A stretch of DNA of 64,000 bases from Campylobacterales bacterium. Its GTDB lineage: Bacteria > Campylobacterota > Campylobacteria > Campylobacterales > Sulfurospirillaceae. Shown piece after piece: positions 28,070 through 36,941 of this stretch (within the stretch, counting starts at the first letter, position 1; every line of letters starts with the position of its first letter). The DNA is taken from NCBI GenBank assembly GCA_016930915.1, contig JAFGFU010000035.1, positions 1-64,000 on the forward strand. The letters are read 5' to 3'. A program made the translations under genes and the position numbers. The notes beneath the pieces are model-generated. The model had not been told where the DNA came from, searched no databases, and saw nothing but the letters and a program-made list of their open reading frames with translations.

Positions 28070-29710
28070 CTAAACTTTTTGTTGAATTTGAATTTTCTTA
28101 GGTTCAAAAAGCTCTGTGGCACGTTGAATAAAAGGTGTTTTGAGTATATCTGTGGCATCATACTCTTTTTGACCTGCTAATAAATTGCCCGTGGCGCAAC
28201 TTTCACTTTGTGGATTCTGTTCAAACTCTATATTTTCAATCATAGAAGCACTTTGAGGCTCTTCTAGCAAGACTTCATCTTGAATCGGTAGAGAAAGCTC
28301 TGGCTCTACTTTTGTGATGTGAATAGTGGTTTCAAAACCAAACGTATCTTGCACAAAATGGCGAATAATGGCTGAGTTATTTTTGAGAATTTTTCCACTC
28401 TCATCTTTTGCCGTTGAATTTAATGTGAGCGTATGGTCGCTGAAATTTTCAAAACGAATATGATTTGTAAAACATTCTCCTAACTCCACATTACGATCCA
28501 TGAGTTTTTCACACAGACGTGAGAAAAGTATTTCTGGCGTAAGCCCATGGTCGTTTGCATGTAAAGATGTATCGCTTAATGACTCTTCTACTATTTCATT
28601 AGGGGCTGTCTCTTCTTCTGTGTGTAGAGGTTTGCTAGGAAGTCTGAACTTTTCATTTTCCAGTGAATCTATCATCTCTTCAATGGTTTTAATATTGGTG
28701 GCTTCAATCATCTTGAAGAGAACCAATGAAAGCACAAAACCGTTGTTCGCATTAATGTAAAGTAAGCTTTTTGCTTCGCTTAAAATTTTGAAAAAGCGTT
28801 CATATAAAAGGGTAGAAAAGCGTTTGTCTTGTTCAAAAAAGGCATTTTTCAAGTAGGCAATCAACTCATCAAGAACCACTTCGCACTCATAGCTCTCAAG
28901 TTCTTTAATAAGGGCTAAGAGTTCGTTTTTATGACCATTTAAAATAGCACTAAAAATCGTTTCAAGTTGTTTAGGATCTAAAAGTCCCAACATGGTTGCA
29001 ACGTGTTCAGGTGCGATGTAACCTTTGGAGTAAATAATGGCTTGATCCAAAAGCGTTAAGGTGTCACGCAGTGAACCATTTCCTGCGCGCGCAAGCATTT
29101 CCAGTGCCTCTTTTTCGTATTCAATTTTTTCCAAATTTAAGATGTGGCAGAGGTGATTAATGACGTCATTTTGTTTAATTTGTTTAAAGCGAAAGTGTTG
29201 CGCACGGGATAAAATCGTAGCAGGCAATTTTAAAGGGTCTGTCGTTGCTAAAATAAATTTTACATAACTAGGTGGTTCTTCAAGGGTTTTTAAAAGGGCA
29301 TTAAACGCTTGTGTGGTGAGCATATGCACTTCATCTATAATAAAAATTTTAAAGCGAGCAGAGGAGGGTTTGTATTTGGTGCTTTCAATGAGTTCACGAA
29401 TATCATCAATACCTCGATTAGACGCTGCGTCCATCTCAATAATATCTATATGACGGTTTTCATTCGCACTCAAACAATGCTCACACACATCACACGGTGT
29501 GGCATTGGGCCCTTGTTCGCACACCAAAGCTTTGGCAAAAATACGTGCGGTAGAAGTCTTACCACTTCCTCTAAGCCCTGAAAAGAGGTAAGCATGAGAA
29601 AGCCTGTTTTGGTTAAGGGCGGAGGAGAGTGTTTGGGTAATAGCTTCTTGACCAATGAGTGTATCAAAGGAAGAGGGACGGTATTTGAGGGCAAGAACTT
29701 GATGTGGCAC
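28070..29710 (-). CDS. dnaX: DNA polymerase III subunits gamma and tau
   Basis: ATPase of the clamp loader that loads the beta sliding clamp. 546 aa: Walker A in FSGLRGSGKTSTA (about residues 42-54), a four-Cys zinc module (CEQGPNATPCDVCEHC, about 65-80), Walker B IIDEVHML, the arginine finger region TILSRAQHF, then a divergent C-terminal tau-like region. The N-terminus LALKYRPSSFDTLIGQE is typical. Campylobacter also has rho and dnaX adjacent. Confidence 0.96.
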   Translation of the reverse strand: MPHQVLALKYRPSSFDTLIGQEAITQTLSSALNQNRLSHAYLFSGLRGSGKTSTARIFAKALVCEQGPNATPCDVCEHCLSANENRHIDIIEMDAASNRGIDDIRELIESTKYKPSSARFKIFIIDEVHMLTTQAFNALLKTLEEPPSYVKFILATTDPLKLPATILSRAQHFRFKQIKQNDVINHLCHILNLEKIEYEKEALEMLARAGNGSLRDTLTLLDQAIIYSKGYIAPEHVATMLGLLDPKQLETIFSAILNGHKNELLALIKELESYECEVVLDELIAYLKNAFFEQDKRFSTLLYERFFKILSEAKSLLYINANNGFVLSLVLFKMIEATNIKTIEEMIDSLENEKFRLPSKPLHTEEETAPNEIVEESLSDTSLHANDHGLTPEILFSRLCEKLMDRNVELGECFTNHIRFENFSDHTLTLNSTAKDESGKILKNNSAIIRHFVQDTFGFETTIHITKVEPELSLPIQDEVLLEEPQSASMIENIEFEQNPQSESCATGNLLAGQKEYDATDILKTPFIQRATELFEPKKIQIQQKV

Positions 29711-29767
29711 AGTATAACCTTTTGGTGTTTTAGTCAGAGGGAGTGCAAAACAAAGTTTGCACCTCTC

Positions 29768-31144
29768 TTATTCGTTCATAATGGAGAGTAACTCTTCGTT
29801 ATCCTTCGTTTTGAGCATTTTTGCATACAGGAATTTTAAGGCTTCGATATCTTCCATTTGGTTAATAGCACTACGAAGTGCCCATACTTTTTGTAGGGTA
29901 TCGGGGCTTAGAAGAAGCTCTTCTTTTCTCGTTCCTGATTTCATAATATTGACCGCTGGGTAGATTCTACGGTCTGAAATGTTTCTATCTAAGACAATTT
30001 CGCTGTTACCCGTACCTTTAAACTCTTCAAAAATAACCTCATCCATTCGACTGCCTGTCTCAATCAGTGCGGTTGAAATAATGGTTAAACTTCCACCATT
30101 TTCAATATTTCGAGCGGCACCAAAAAAACGTTTTGGTTTGTGAAGAGCGTTGGCATCCACACCACCACTTAAGACTTTACCACTGGATGGGGTAACGGTA
30201 TTGTATGCACGTGCTAGACGGGTGATTGAATCTAAAAGAATAATCACATCTTTGCCCATTTCCACACGGCGTTTTGCTTTTTCAATGACAAGGTTTGCCA
30301 CACGGACATGGTTGGAAGCTGGCATATCAAAGGTGGAGCTATACACTTCGCCTTGAACACAGCGTTGCATATCGGTCACCTCTTCAGGTCTTTCATCAAC
30401 GAGTAAAACAATGAGTTCAGACTCAGGATGGTTACGTGCAATGCCGTGTGCCAACTCTTTCATGAGTTCTGTTTTACCGCTTCGTGGAGGTGCTACGATA
30501 AGTCCACGTTGACCTTTACCCAAAGGAGTAAAAAGGTCTAGCACACGTCCTGTAATTTTCATTGGGTCGTATTCAAGTTTAATTTTTTCAGTTGGATAAA
30601 GGGGTGTTAGGTTTTCAAAAAGAGGTCTTTTTTTACTTTCTGCAAGAGGCAGGTAATTAATCGCTTCAATTTTTAAAAGGGCGTAGTAACGCTCTTGATC
30701 TTTGGGTGGGCGCACTTGACCTGTGACAATATCTCCCGTTCGAAGGGCGAATTTTTTGACTTGAGTGCTGCTCACATACGCATCATTTGCGCTATCAGAA
30801 AAGTTGGCATCCGTGGCACGTAAAAAACCATAACCTTCACCTGCAATTTCTAAAATACCTGTAAAAAGAATGAATCCACCCTGATTGACTTGTGATTTTA
30901 AAATTTCAAACATTAAATCTTGACGTTTAAGTTCATTAGGATTTTCAATGCCAAGTTCTGTGGCGATCTCTAAAAGTTTTTCTAAAGGGATTGTTCTTAA
31001 GTTTTCTATTTTATAACCATCAACGGGGACATGTGTGCGTGATTTGTTATGATGGGCAGGTTTTGTTTGCGCAGAGGTTTGGTTGTTTGAGGTTGGAGTG
31101 TTTCCGCTCATTGTGCCTTCTTTGTATTTGGTTTGATCGTTCAT
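29768..31144 (-). CDS. rho: Transcription termination factor Rho
   Basis: Hexameric RNA helicase that ends transcription. 458 aa: a short disordered Gln/Asn/Thr-rich N-terminus (about residues 1-40), the Rho-N helical domain ([21 protein letters not shown]), the RNA-binding cold-shock fold ([19 protein letters not shown]), then the ATPase with Walker [13 protein letters not shown] and [11 protein letters not shown]. The C-terminal half is strongly conserved with E. coli Rho. Directly upstream of dnaX on the same strand. Confidence 0.97.
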   Translation of the reverse strand: MNDQTKYKEGTMSGNTPTSNNQTSAQTKPAHHNKSRTHVPVDGYKIENLRTIPLEKLLEIATELGIENPNELKRQDLMFEILKSQVNQGGFILFTGILEIAGEGYGFLRATDANFSDSANDAYVSSTQVKKFALRTGDIVTGQVRPPKDQERYYALLKIEAINYLPLAESKKRPLFENLTPLYPTEKIKLEYDPMKITGRVLDLFTPLGKGQRGLIVAPPRSGKTELMKELAHGIARNHPESELIVLLVDERPEEVTDMQRCVQGEVYSSTFDMPASNHVRVANLVIEKAKRRVEMGKDVIILLDSITRLARAYNTVTPSSGKVLSGGVDANALHKPKRFFGAARNIENGGSLTIISTALIETGSRMDEVIFEEFKGTGNSEIVLDRNISDRRIYPAVNIMKSGTRKEELLLSPDTLQKVWALRSAINQMEDIEALKFLYAKMLKTKDNEELLSIMNE

Positions 31145-31343
31145 GAAGCTAGAGTCTCTGGTAGGGCAGAAATTCCCAAAGATAGAGTTGCTTGATTCGA
31201 TTTTTTATGAGACTACTTTGTGAGAATTCTAAAAAAGTAGTAATGGCGTAATTTTAGTCAAAGTGGGCGGATTTGTCAAGTAAAGCTAAAGTCAAAGTAG
31301 ATAAAATGGGCGCAGAAAAAATTGGATAAAAGAAGTGAAATAG

Positions 31344-32030
31344 ATGAATGATTTGGTGCATTTGGCAATCATAATGGATGGCAATGGTAGGTGGGCAAAA
31401 CGTCAAGGAAAAGAGCGCTCTTTTGGGCATAAAGAAGGGGCAAAAAAAGTCCGTGAAATTACAAAATATGTCTCTAAAATGGGCATAAATTATTTAACGC
31501 TTTACGCCTTTAGTACTGAAAATTGGAACCGTCCAAAAGCTGAAGTGAGTGTCTTAATGAAGCTGCTTTCCAAATACCTTCATAGCGAAATTCCAACGCT
31601 TTTAGAAAACAATATTCGTTTTGATGTCATTGGTGATATGAGTAAGTTTTCAAGCACCTTGCAACATGAAATTGCCTATGCCAAAGAGAGAACGGCGCAT
31701 TGTACAGGGCTTACACAGGTGTTGGCGATTAATTATGGTGCTCGTGATGAGATTGTGCGAGCGGTGAATAAATCTTTACATGTAAACGGAAATATCACGC
31801 AAGAAATACTCGAATCAAACTTAGATACCGCAGGTATGCCTCCTGTTGATTTGTTGATTCGAACAGGAGGCGATTGCAGGCTCTCTAACTTTTTACTTTG
31901 GCAGGCTGCGTATGCGGAGCTCTTTTTTAGTAAAACGCTTTGGCCAGACTTTTCTGTGGGAGAACTTGAGACGATTGTTTCAGAATATGCACAAGCTGAA
32001 CGTCGCTTTGGAAGTGTACTCGAAGCATAA
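31344..32030 (+). CDS. uppS: Undecaprenyl diphosphate synthase
   Basis: Makes C55 undecaprenyl diphosphate, the carrier for peptidoglycan and surface glycans, from farnesyl diphosphate and isopentenyl diphosphate. 228 aa with the signature IIMDGNGRWAKRQG (catalytic Asp at about residue 11), YAFSTENWNRP and the C-terminal RTGGDCRLSNFLLWQAAYAEL. It contains one TTTACATGTAAA, read as LHVN. Confidence 0.96.
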   Translation: MNDLVHLAIIMDGNGRWAKRQGKERSFGHKEGAKKVREITKYVSKMGINYLTLYAFSTENWNRPKAEVSVLMKLLSKYLHSEIPTLLENNIRFDVIGDMSKFSSTLQHEIAYAKERTAHCTGLTQVLAINYGARDEIVRAVNKSLHVNGNITQEILESNLDTAGMPPVDLLIRTGGDCRLSNFLLWQAAYAELFFSKTLWPDFSVGELETIVSEYAQAERRFGSVLEA

Positions 32031-32057
32031 GCGTCCTTGCCAAAGTGCAAGAACGCT
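32030..32057. terminator. Hairpin between convergent uppS and the exported-protein gene
   Basis: AGCGTCCTTGC, loop CAAAGT, GCAAGAACGCT: an 11-bp stem with one internal mismatch, immediately at the uppS stop. Confidence 0.65.
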
Positions 32058-32063
32058 CTGAAT

Positions 32064-32501
32064 TTAAAACGCCTCTTTAAACTCTATTTTAGTAACACTG
32101 AGATTATTTAGATGAATAATCGTTATAAACTCTTCTTTTTTAGGAAAATAAGCCACATCTTTTTCTGTCTCTAAAAGCCCTATAGCATAAGGGTATTTTT
32201 TAAATTTTGGCATCATAAAGAGGCTCATAACCATACTCGGAACAGCGGTTGCATCCATAATATAAAGGGCATTGTTTTCTGTTAAATAATGCGGATGGCT
32301 TTCTAAAAAAGTTTTAATGGAAGAGCCTTGCGCTTGGGTGTAGGCAACAATAATTTGTTGTGTTGCGGGTGTTAGCTTAACTGTTTTTTCAAATTGGTCT
32401 TTAATGATAGGAAATTGAACAGATTCGCCTTCTTTTAGCGTACTGGAAAATAATCCTAAGGGTAACAAGAGGAAGAGGCAGAGGGTATAGAGGTATTTCA
32501 T
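32064..32501 (-). CDS. Exported protein of unknown function, possible cysteine-less thioredoxin-like fold
   Basis: 145 aa from the ATG at 32501 behind AAGGAATCAATC; the track start adds 37 residues of upstream sequence. It has a signal peptide (MKYLYTLCLFLLLPLGLFSS). The mature part begins FPIIKDQFEKTVKL and contains IIVAYTQAQGSSIKTFL and YIMDATAVPSMVMSLFMMPK, an arrangement reminiscent of thioredoxin/peroxiredoxin-like domains but without any cysteine in the mature part. The fold suggestion is weak. Divergent from hcp. Confidence 0.7.
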   Translation of the reverse strand: MKYLYTLCLFLLLPLGLFSSTLKEGESVQFPIIKDQFEKTVKLTPATQQIIVAYTQAQGSSIKTFLESHPHYLTENNALYIMDATAVPSMVMSLFMMPKFKKYPYAIGLLETEKDVAYFPKKEEFITIIHLNNLSVTKIEFKEAF

Positions 32502-32594
32502 GATTGATTCCTTAATAATAATTATTATTTTATTGTATCTTTTATAAGTAAATAATATTTTAACCAGCATCTTTACATGTAAAACATAAAAGTC

Positions 32595-32608
32595 TTGATT
32601 GAGATCAA
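32595..32608. promoter_or_regulatory. FNR/HcpR-type operator upstream of hcp
   Basis: TTGATTGAGATCAA, a perfect TTGAT-N4-ATCAA dyad, the consensus for CRP/FNR-family regulators, centred about 66 bases before the hcp start. Regulators of hcp in other bacteria (FNR, HcpR, NssR in Campylobacter) use closely related dyads. No such regulator gene lies in the window. Confidence 0.75.
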
Positions 32609-32667
32609 TCAATGACGAAAGGATCTCCTCTTGCTAAGATGTCGAAAATTTTGAAAGAGGATAAAAA

Positions 32668-33999
32668 ATGTCTTTAAACATGTTTTGTGATCAATGCTCA
32701 ATGAGCGCAATCGGTGGCTGTGGCTCAAAAGGTCAAGAAGTGGGTACGTGTGGTAAAGATGCGAATCTAGCAAAGCTTCAAGATATTATGATTTATGGTC
32801 TTAAAGGGCTTAGTGCGTACAGAGGTCATGCGAATGAATTTGGCGCCAATACCAAAAAAGTCGATGATGTGATTGCTGAAACGCTTTATTTTACGCTCAC
32901 TAATGTGAATTTTAATTTTGACGACCACATTAAACAACTGATGAAAATCGGCTCTGCGGGTATTGAGATGATGGACATTTTAAGTGAAGCGCACACGTCG
33001 CATTTAGGTATTCCAACACCTGTGCGTATTTCTCAAAACAAAGCAGAAGGTAAAGCGATTTTGGTAAGCGGTCATAATCTTGACATGCTTTTAGAGCTTC
33101 TCAAACAAACCGAGGGCAAAGGGATTAACATTTATACGCACTCTGAGATGATTCCAGCGCACGGGTATCCAGAACTTCGTAAATTTTCTCACCTTAAAGG
33201 GAACATTGGTAAATCATGGTTTGATCAAACCAAACTTTTTGAGGAGTGGGGCGGAACAATTATCGTGAACACCAACTGTATTGTGCCTCCAAAATCAACC
33301 TCAACCTATGTCGATAGACTTTATACCTACGATATTGTTGGCATTAAAGAGGGCAAAAAAATCATTGGAAATGATTTTAGTGAAGTGATTGCTCAAACAC
33401 TCGCACTCCCCGATGTCACAGGATTTGACAGTGATGAGACACTCGTTACGGGTCACCATTACAAAACCATTTTAGGACTTGCTCCACAAATCATAGAAGC
33501 CCTCAAAGCAGGCAAAATTAGCCAGTTTTTTGTTATCGCAGGATGTGATGCTCCTGGCAAGGGTGGTGAGTATTACCGACAGATGGCGGAGAGTTTACCC
33601 AATGACTGCGTAATTTTGACATCAAGTTGTGGTAAATTTAGATTTAACGATATCGACTTTGGAGAGGTTGCAGACACGGGCATTCCTCGCTATTTAGACT
33701 TAGGTCAGTGTAATGACAGTAACGGTGCCGTGCATATTGCTATTGCTTTAGCAAACGCTCTAGGTGTTAGCGTGCATGATTTACCTGTTTCGATTGTTTT
33801 GAGTTGGATGGAACAAAAAGCCGTTCTTATTCTTTTAGCACTCTTTAGCCTTGGCATCAAAAATATCTACCTAGGCCCAAAACCACCACAATTTGTAAAC
33901 GATGATATTTTCGCTTTCTTGCAAGAGAATTTTAACTTGCATTTGACCGATGAAGCGGCATCTGACACCGAGAAATTGTTGATTAAAAAACCTGCGTAA
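32668..33999 (+). CDS. hcp: Hybrid cluster protein (Hcp, prismane protein)
   Basis: Iron-sulfur protein annotated as hydroxylamine reductase and more recently linked to nitric oxide reduction in nitrosative stress. The N-terminal cysteine cluster begins MFCDQCSMSAIGGCG; downstream Cys/Glu ligands of the hybrid cluster lie in VNTNCIVPP, IAGCDAPGKGGEYY and TSSCGKFRF, with LSWMEQKAV near the C-terminus. At 443 aa it is about 100 shorter than enterobacterial Hcp and fits the short class that lacks one helical domain. No hcr reductase gene is adjacent. An FNR-type box precedes it and a strong terminator follows. Confidence 0.93.
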   Translation: MSLNMFCDQCSMSAIGGCGSKGQEVGTCGKDANLAKLQDIMIYGLKGLSAYRGHANEFGANTKKVDDVIAETLYFTLTNVNFNFDDHIKQLMKIGSAGIEMMDILSEAHTSHLGIPTPVRISQNKAEGKAILVSGHNLDMLLELLKQTEGKGINIYTHSEMIPAHGYPELRKFSHLKGNIGKSWFDQTKLFEEWGGTIIVNTNCIVPPKSTSTYVDRLYTYDIVGIKEGKKIIGNDFSEVIAQTLALPDVTGFDSDETLVTGHHYKTILGLAPQIIEALKAGKISQFFVIAGCDAPGKGGEYYRQMAESLPNDCVILTSSCGKFRFNDIDFGEVADTGIPRYLDLGQCNDSNGAVHIAIALANALGVSVHDLPVSIVLSWMEQKAVLILLALFSLGIKNIYLGPKPPQFVNDDIFAFLQENFNLHLTDEAASDTEKLLIKKPA

Positions 34000-34020
34000 A
34001 TCTTTACATGTAAAGAAAAG

Positions 34021-34046
34021 GAAGCCTTGAGAGAGGCTTCTTTTTT
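34021..34046 (+). terminator. Rho-independent terminator of hcp
   Basis: GAAGCCT, TGAGAG, AGGCTTC followed by six T. It is preceded by a TCTTTACATGTAAAGA palindrome at 34001-34016. Confidence 0.85.
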
Positions 34047-34153
34047 GTCTTAACTTTAGAGTGAACGTTAAACGTATAGGCTAGATTTAAAACCAGAATG
34101 AAAAGAGTCCTTTTTGAGTGTATACTTTTACTATCATTTAAAAGGGAGTCACA

Positions 34154-34663
34154 ATGTTCAAAATGTTCATCACTTTCATCTGCTCCTTCTTTTTTTTAGG
34201 CTGTGCAAAACACTATGCACCCCTTCCAACGGTTGAAAACGTTGAGTTGAACCGATACCTTGGCACATGGTATGAGATAGCACGGTTTGATCACTCGTTT
34301 GAAAAAGGCTGCACGAATGTGTCGGCGACATACGCCTTAAATGAAGATGGAAGCATCAACGTCCTCAATCAATGCACCAAAGAAGATGGAACCCACAAAG
34401 AAGCCAAAGGCATCGCCTACGCCGAAGATGCGACACATTCAAAATTAAAAGTGAGCTTCTTTCGACCTTTTTACGGTAATTATTGGGTGTTGATGCTAGA
34501 TGAAAACTACACTTACGCACTCATAGGTGAACCCAGCCGCGAATACCTATGGATACTCTCTCGCTCAAAAAGCATCGATGAAGCGACAAAACGTAAGATT
34601 TTAACCAAAGCGCAAGAGAGTAACTACGATACAAACAAGCTTCTTTGGGTGAAACAGGAGTGA
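34154..34663 (+). CDS. Lipocalin-family lipoprotein (Blc-like)
   Basis: 169 aa with a lipoprotein signal (FICSFFFLGC, lipobox FLGC), predicted to be attached to the outer membrane. The lipocalin signature GTWYEIARFDHSFEKGC lies at about residues 36-52, with VSATYALNEDGSINVLNQC and a C-terminal LWILSRS strand as in bacterial lipocalin Blc. These proteins bind lysophospholipids or other small hydrophobic ligands, often under envelope stress. Ribosome site AAAGGGAGTC. A Met three codons in is an alternative start. Confidence 0.92.
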   Translation: MFKMFITFICSFFFLGCAKHYAPLPTVENVELNRYLGTWYEIARFDHSFEKGCTNVSATYALNEDGSINVLNQCTKEDGTHKEAKGIAYAEDATHSKLKVSFFRPFYGNYWVLMLDENYTYALIGEPSREYLWILSRSKSIDEATKRKILTKAQESNYDTNKLLWVKQE

Positions 34664-34720
34664 GGATAGCGCAACGATTCTTACTTCAAAAATCTGTGTA
34701 ACTCTTTACATGTAAAGAGG

Positions 34721-34750
34721 AGAAAGCTTCGAAAGGGGCTTTCTAATTTT
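34721..34750 (+). terminator. Terminator of the lipocalin gene
   Basis: AGAAAGC, ten-base loop, GCTTTCT followed by AATTTT. Preceded by the palindrome CTCTTTACATGTAAAGAG at 34702-34719. Confidence 0.65.
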
Positions 34751-34766
34751 AGTTTTTCGGATGCGT

Positions 34767-34997
34767 TTAATGCCAACAACATCTATCTTTGTCCCAAAGG
34801 ATGTCTTCGCCTTTGATTTTATTGAATTCTCTTAACACTTTTCTATCAATAGTCAGTGTTTTATGTGTCGTTTCAAAAACAAATTCTTTACCAAATTTGT
34901 CTTTGATAATATCTGCAAGCCCCACCTGAGGCAAAGAGCCATTTTTCTTTATTTCATTTAACATAAAACCAGCAACATCTTTTACGCTCATCATCAT
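34767..34997 (-). CDS. Small DUF6953-like protein
   Basis: 76-aa soluble protein. The pattern VKDVAGFMLNEIKKNGSL, then FGKEFVF, then DRKVLREFNKI and a terminal Trp-rich ILWDKDRCCWH, resembles a small family of unknown function that I know as DUF6953 (ends in a V/I-W-x-RS-x-x-YW pattern). Function unknown. Isolated, with about 200 bases of non-coding DNA on its 5' side. Confidence 0.65.
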   Translation of the reverse strand: MMMSVKDVAGFMLNEIKKNGSLPQVGLADIIKDKFGKEFVFETTHKTLTIDRKVLREFNKIKGEDILWDKDRCCWH

Positions 34998-35156
34998 TTC
35001 CTTTTTTACGCATCGTGTAAGTCTGTTGCATCATACAAAAAATATCATTAAAGAAGAAAAGCTAGCCCGTTAGTGCCTTGAGATTTCTTGCTATTTTGTT
35101 TACATGTAAAGATAGGTATCTTTTTAATTTTTCTTAATGGATTGAATTGGGATGCT

Positions 35157-35180
35157 GAAAAGTTAAAAGTTTAGCCCTCC
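35157..35180 (-). repeat. REP-like repeat, left flank of accessory cassette
   Basis: Read on the minus strand: GGAGGGCTAAACTTTTAACT and a few more bases. It is a relative of the repeats at 36895, 50484 and 52026. It faces the copy at 36895 in inverted orientation. Confidence 0.75.
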
Positions 35181-35199
35181 TTTAATTCATTTTATAGAT

Positions 35200-36306
35200 T
35201 TAATACCCAAACGGTCCGACAGGCTTAACTTTGTACACATTGTCTCTATTGAGCATCTGCTGATTATTGTAGTTTAATTGATTATTCATATTTTGAATAG
35301 ATTGATTTAAGCTATTCCAAGTCGCTTGACTATTTGCCTCTTCTGCAGCAGAAGCTCTTCTTTGTTCTAGCTGTAGCTTTTGCTTTTGAAGTTCTATTTT
35401 TTCTTTTTCAAGTGCTAACATTTTTTCATAAAAATCTTTTTGCATTTGTTCTTGCTGTGTTGATCCATCTTTGTTTTTTCCATTTTTATCATATTTTGTT
35501 AAAGTATCTTTATTGATGCCTTTAGCATTAAAACCTTCACGATTGTAGCCATCCTTGTCGTTGCCAATCTTATCAAAACCATCTTTAGCGAATCCATCTC
35601 TGTCATAGCCATTTTTATCATATTTTGTTAATGTATTTTTATTTAAACCTTTTATGTTAAATCCGTATAGATCATACCCATCTTTGTCAAAACCATTGTT
35701 ATCATAAATAGAAGAATATGCTAGAAGGATCTTAAAACCTTTATTATTACCATCAATTATTTTGCTATCAATATTACATGTTGGAATATCTACTTTTAAA
35801 TTCCATCCAACAGTGCCACCACTATCCACACACAGTTCTTTAAAATAGTCTTTTAATAAAAATCCATTTTTATTTTTACCATTTTGATTAAAACCAAATT
35901 TATCATAGCCATTTTGATTAAAACCATTTTGATTAAAACCTGTTCTGTCATAAATAGTCAAAGTATCTTTATTTATACCTTTAAGGTCAAATCTATCTCT
36001 GTTATAGCCATCTTTATCATAACCTAAATAGTTAAAACCCTGTTTGTCATAACCATCTTTATCGTATAGTGATGAATAATTTGATACTGTTGTGTAACCT
36101 GTTTTTGTATTATATATTTCATTAATTCCTATAGTGCATTTGCATAGACCTTGGTCAGGATATTCTTTAATTTTGCCACCACTTTTTAAACAATCAGTTT
36201 TAAATAAAATATCTTCAGCAGTATTATATCTAGGTGAATTGCTTGCCGTAGAACATCCCACACAAAAAAAGCTTAGTACCAATGAAACATAAAAACTTTT
36301 TCTCAT
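35200..36306 (-). CDS. Lipoprotein with tandem five-residue YDKDG-type repeats
   Basis: 368 aa from the ATG at 36306 (AAGGATTGCTA ribosome site). It has a lipoprotein signal ending in FFCVGC. The mature protein has two similar halves, each a disulfide-type stretch (C-x2-SGG...C) followed by YSS(L/I)YD and a run of five-residue units of the form (Y/F)(D/N)xxG, such as YDKDGYDKQGF and YDRDGFAKDGF, closing with GINKDTLT. The C-terminus is a Gln/Lys/Glu-rich coiled coil (about 275-330) and a PFGY end. No enzyme motif. The Asp/Gly/Asn-rich repeats could bind metal or form a solenoid. It lies inside a segment bounded by inverted REP-like repeats, suggesting accessory DNA. Confidence 0.8.
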   Translation of the reverse strand: MRKSFYVSLVLSFFCVGCSTASNSPRYNTAEDILFKTDCLKSGGKIKEYPDQGLCKCTIGINEIYNTKTGYTTVSNYSSLYDKDGYDKQGFNYLGYDKDGYNRDRFDLKGINKDTLTIYDRTGFNQNGFNQNGYDKFGFNQNGKNKNGFLLKDYFKELCVDSGGTVGWNLKVDIPTCNIDSKIIDGNNKGFKILLAYSSIYDNNGFDKDGYDLYGFNIKGLNKNTLTKYDKNGYDRDGFAKDGFDKIGNDKDGYNREGFNAKGINKDTLTKYDKNGKNKDGSTQQEQMQKDFYEKMLALEKEKIELQKQKLQLEQRRASAAEEANSQATWNSLNQSIQNMNNQLNYNNQQMLNRDNVYKVKPVGPFGY

Positions 36307-36377
36307 TAGCAATCCTTATCATGATTTTTTATTTTAAAGCCATTGTTATAGTAAATTTATTGCTTGATCTTAAACCT

Positions 36378-36548
36378 CTAAATATCCCATGGGCATATTT
36401 TATAATTAAGCCATAATGCAACACCTAAAGAAATGGCAAATCCCATTCCTGTTTCTACTACATGAGGGCTTCCAGCCATACTCATCCAGGCAATAAAAAT
36501 AAAAATCCCAACAATTGATGAAACAATAAATGCAAATTTCTTCTTCAT
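36378..36548 (-). CDS. 56-aa small membrane protein (absent from the ORF track)
   Basis: ATG at 36548 with AGGA seven bases upstream. The product begins MKKKFAFIVSSIVGIFIFIA, one membrane helix, then a short loop SMAGSPHVVETG, a second helix GFAISLGVALWL and a tail KICPWDI. The two-helix hairpin, ribosome site and position inside the accessory cassette support a real gene. Function unknown. Confidence 0.62.
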   Translation of the reverse strand: MKKKFAFIVSSIVGIFIFIAWMSMAGSPHVVETGMGFAISLGVALWLNYKICPWDI

Positions 36549-36644
36549 AAATTAGTCCTATAGCACAAGGCTCTATAAACGATTGATTAAGAATGATACT
36601 AAAGCTAACCTTTTGAATAAATAAGTTCTATAGGACTAGGCATA

Positions 36645-36884
36645 GTGGAAGAAGTAGATATAGATGCTATGCATCAGCAGATTGGTAAAAATGTTGCGAA
36701 GTTGAGAAAAGCAAAGAATTTGAGTCAATTGGATTTATCATTAAAACTCGGACACAAGAGCGTTTCAATCATTGCAAGTGCGGAACGATTCTATAAAAAG
36801 AAACATTTTAATATCGAACATCTTATCAAAATCTCACATATCCTCGAAGTTGATATCTGCGAGTTTTTTAAGCCAATAGAATAA
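36645..36884 (+). CDS. XRE-family (Cro/cI-type) DNA-binding regulator
   Basis: 79 aa with a single helix-turn-helix domain: IGKNVAKLRKAKNLSQLDLSLKLGHKSVS and LIKISHILEVDICEFF, the standard XRE pattern. The start is GTG. Stand-alone XRE proteins of this size often control neighbouring accessory genes; here the candidates are the divergent small membrane protein and repeat lipoprotein. It is the last gene before the right-hand REP-like repeat. Confidence 0.85.
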   Translation: MEEVDIDAMHQQIGKNVAKLRKAKNLSQLDLSLKLGHKSVSIIASAERFYKKKHFNIEHLIKISHILEVDICEFFKPIE

Positions 36885-36894
36885 TCATTATTTT

Positions 36895-36921
36895 AGGGGA
36901 GGGCTTTACTTTTAACTTTTT
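36895..36921 (+). repeat. REP-like repeat, right flank of accessory cassette
   Basis: GGGGAGGGCTTTACTTTTAA and following bases, inverted relative to the copy at 35157. About 20 of 24 aligned bases agree between the two. Confidence 0.75.
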
Positions 36922-36941
36922 ACAGTTCCCTTCTTCAAAAC

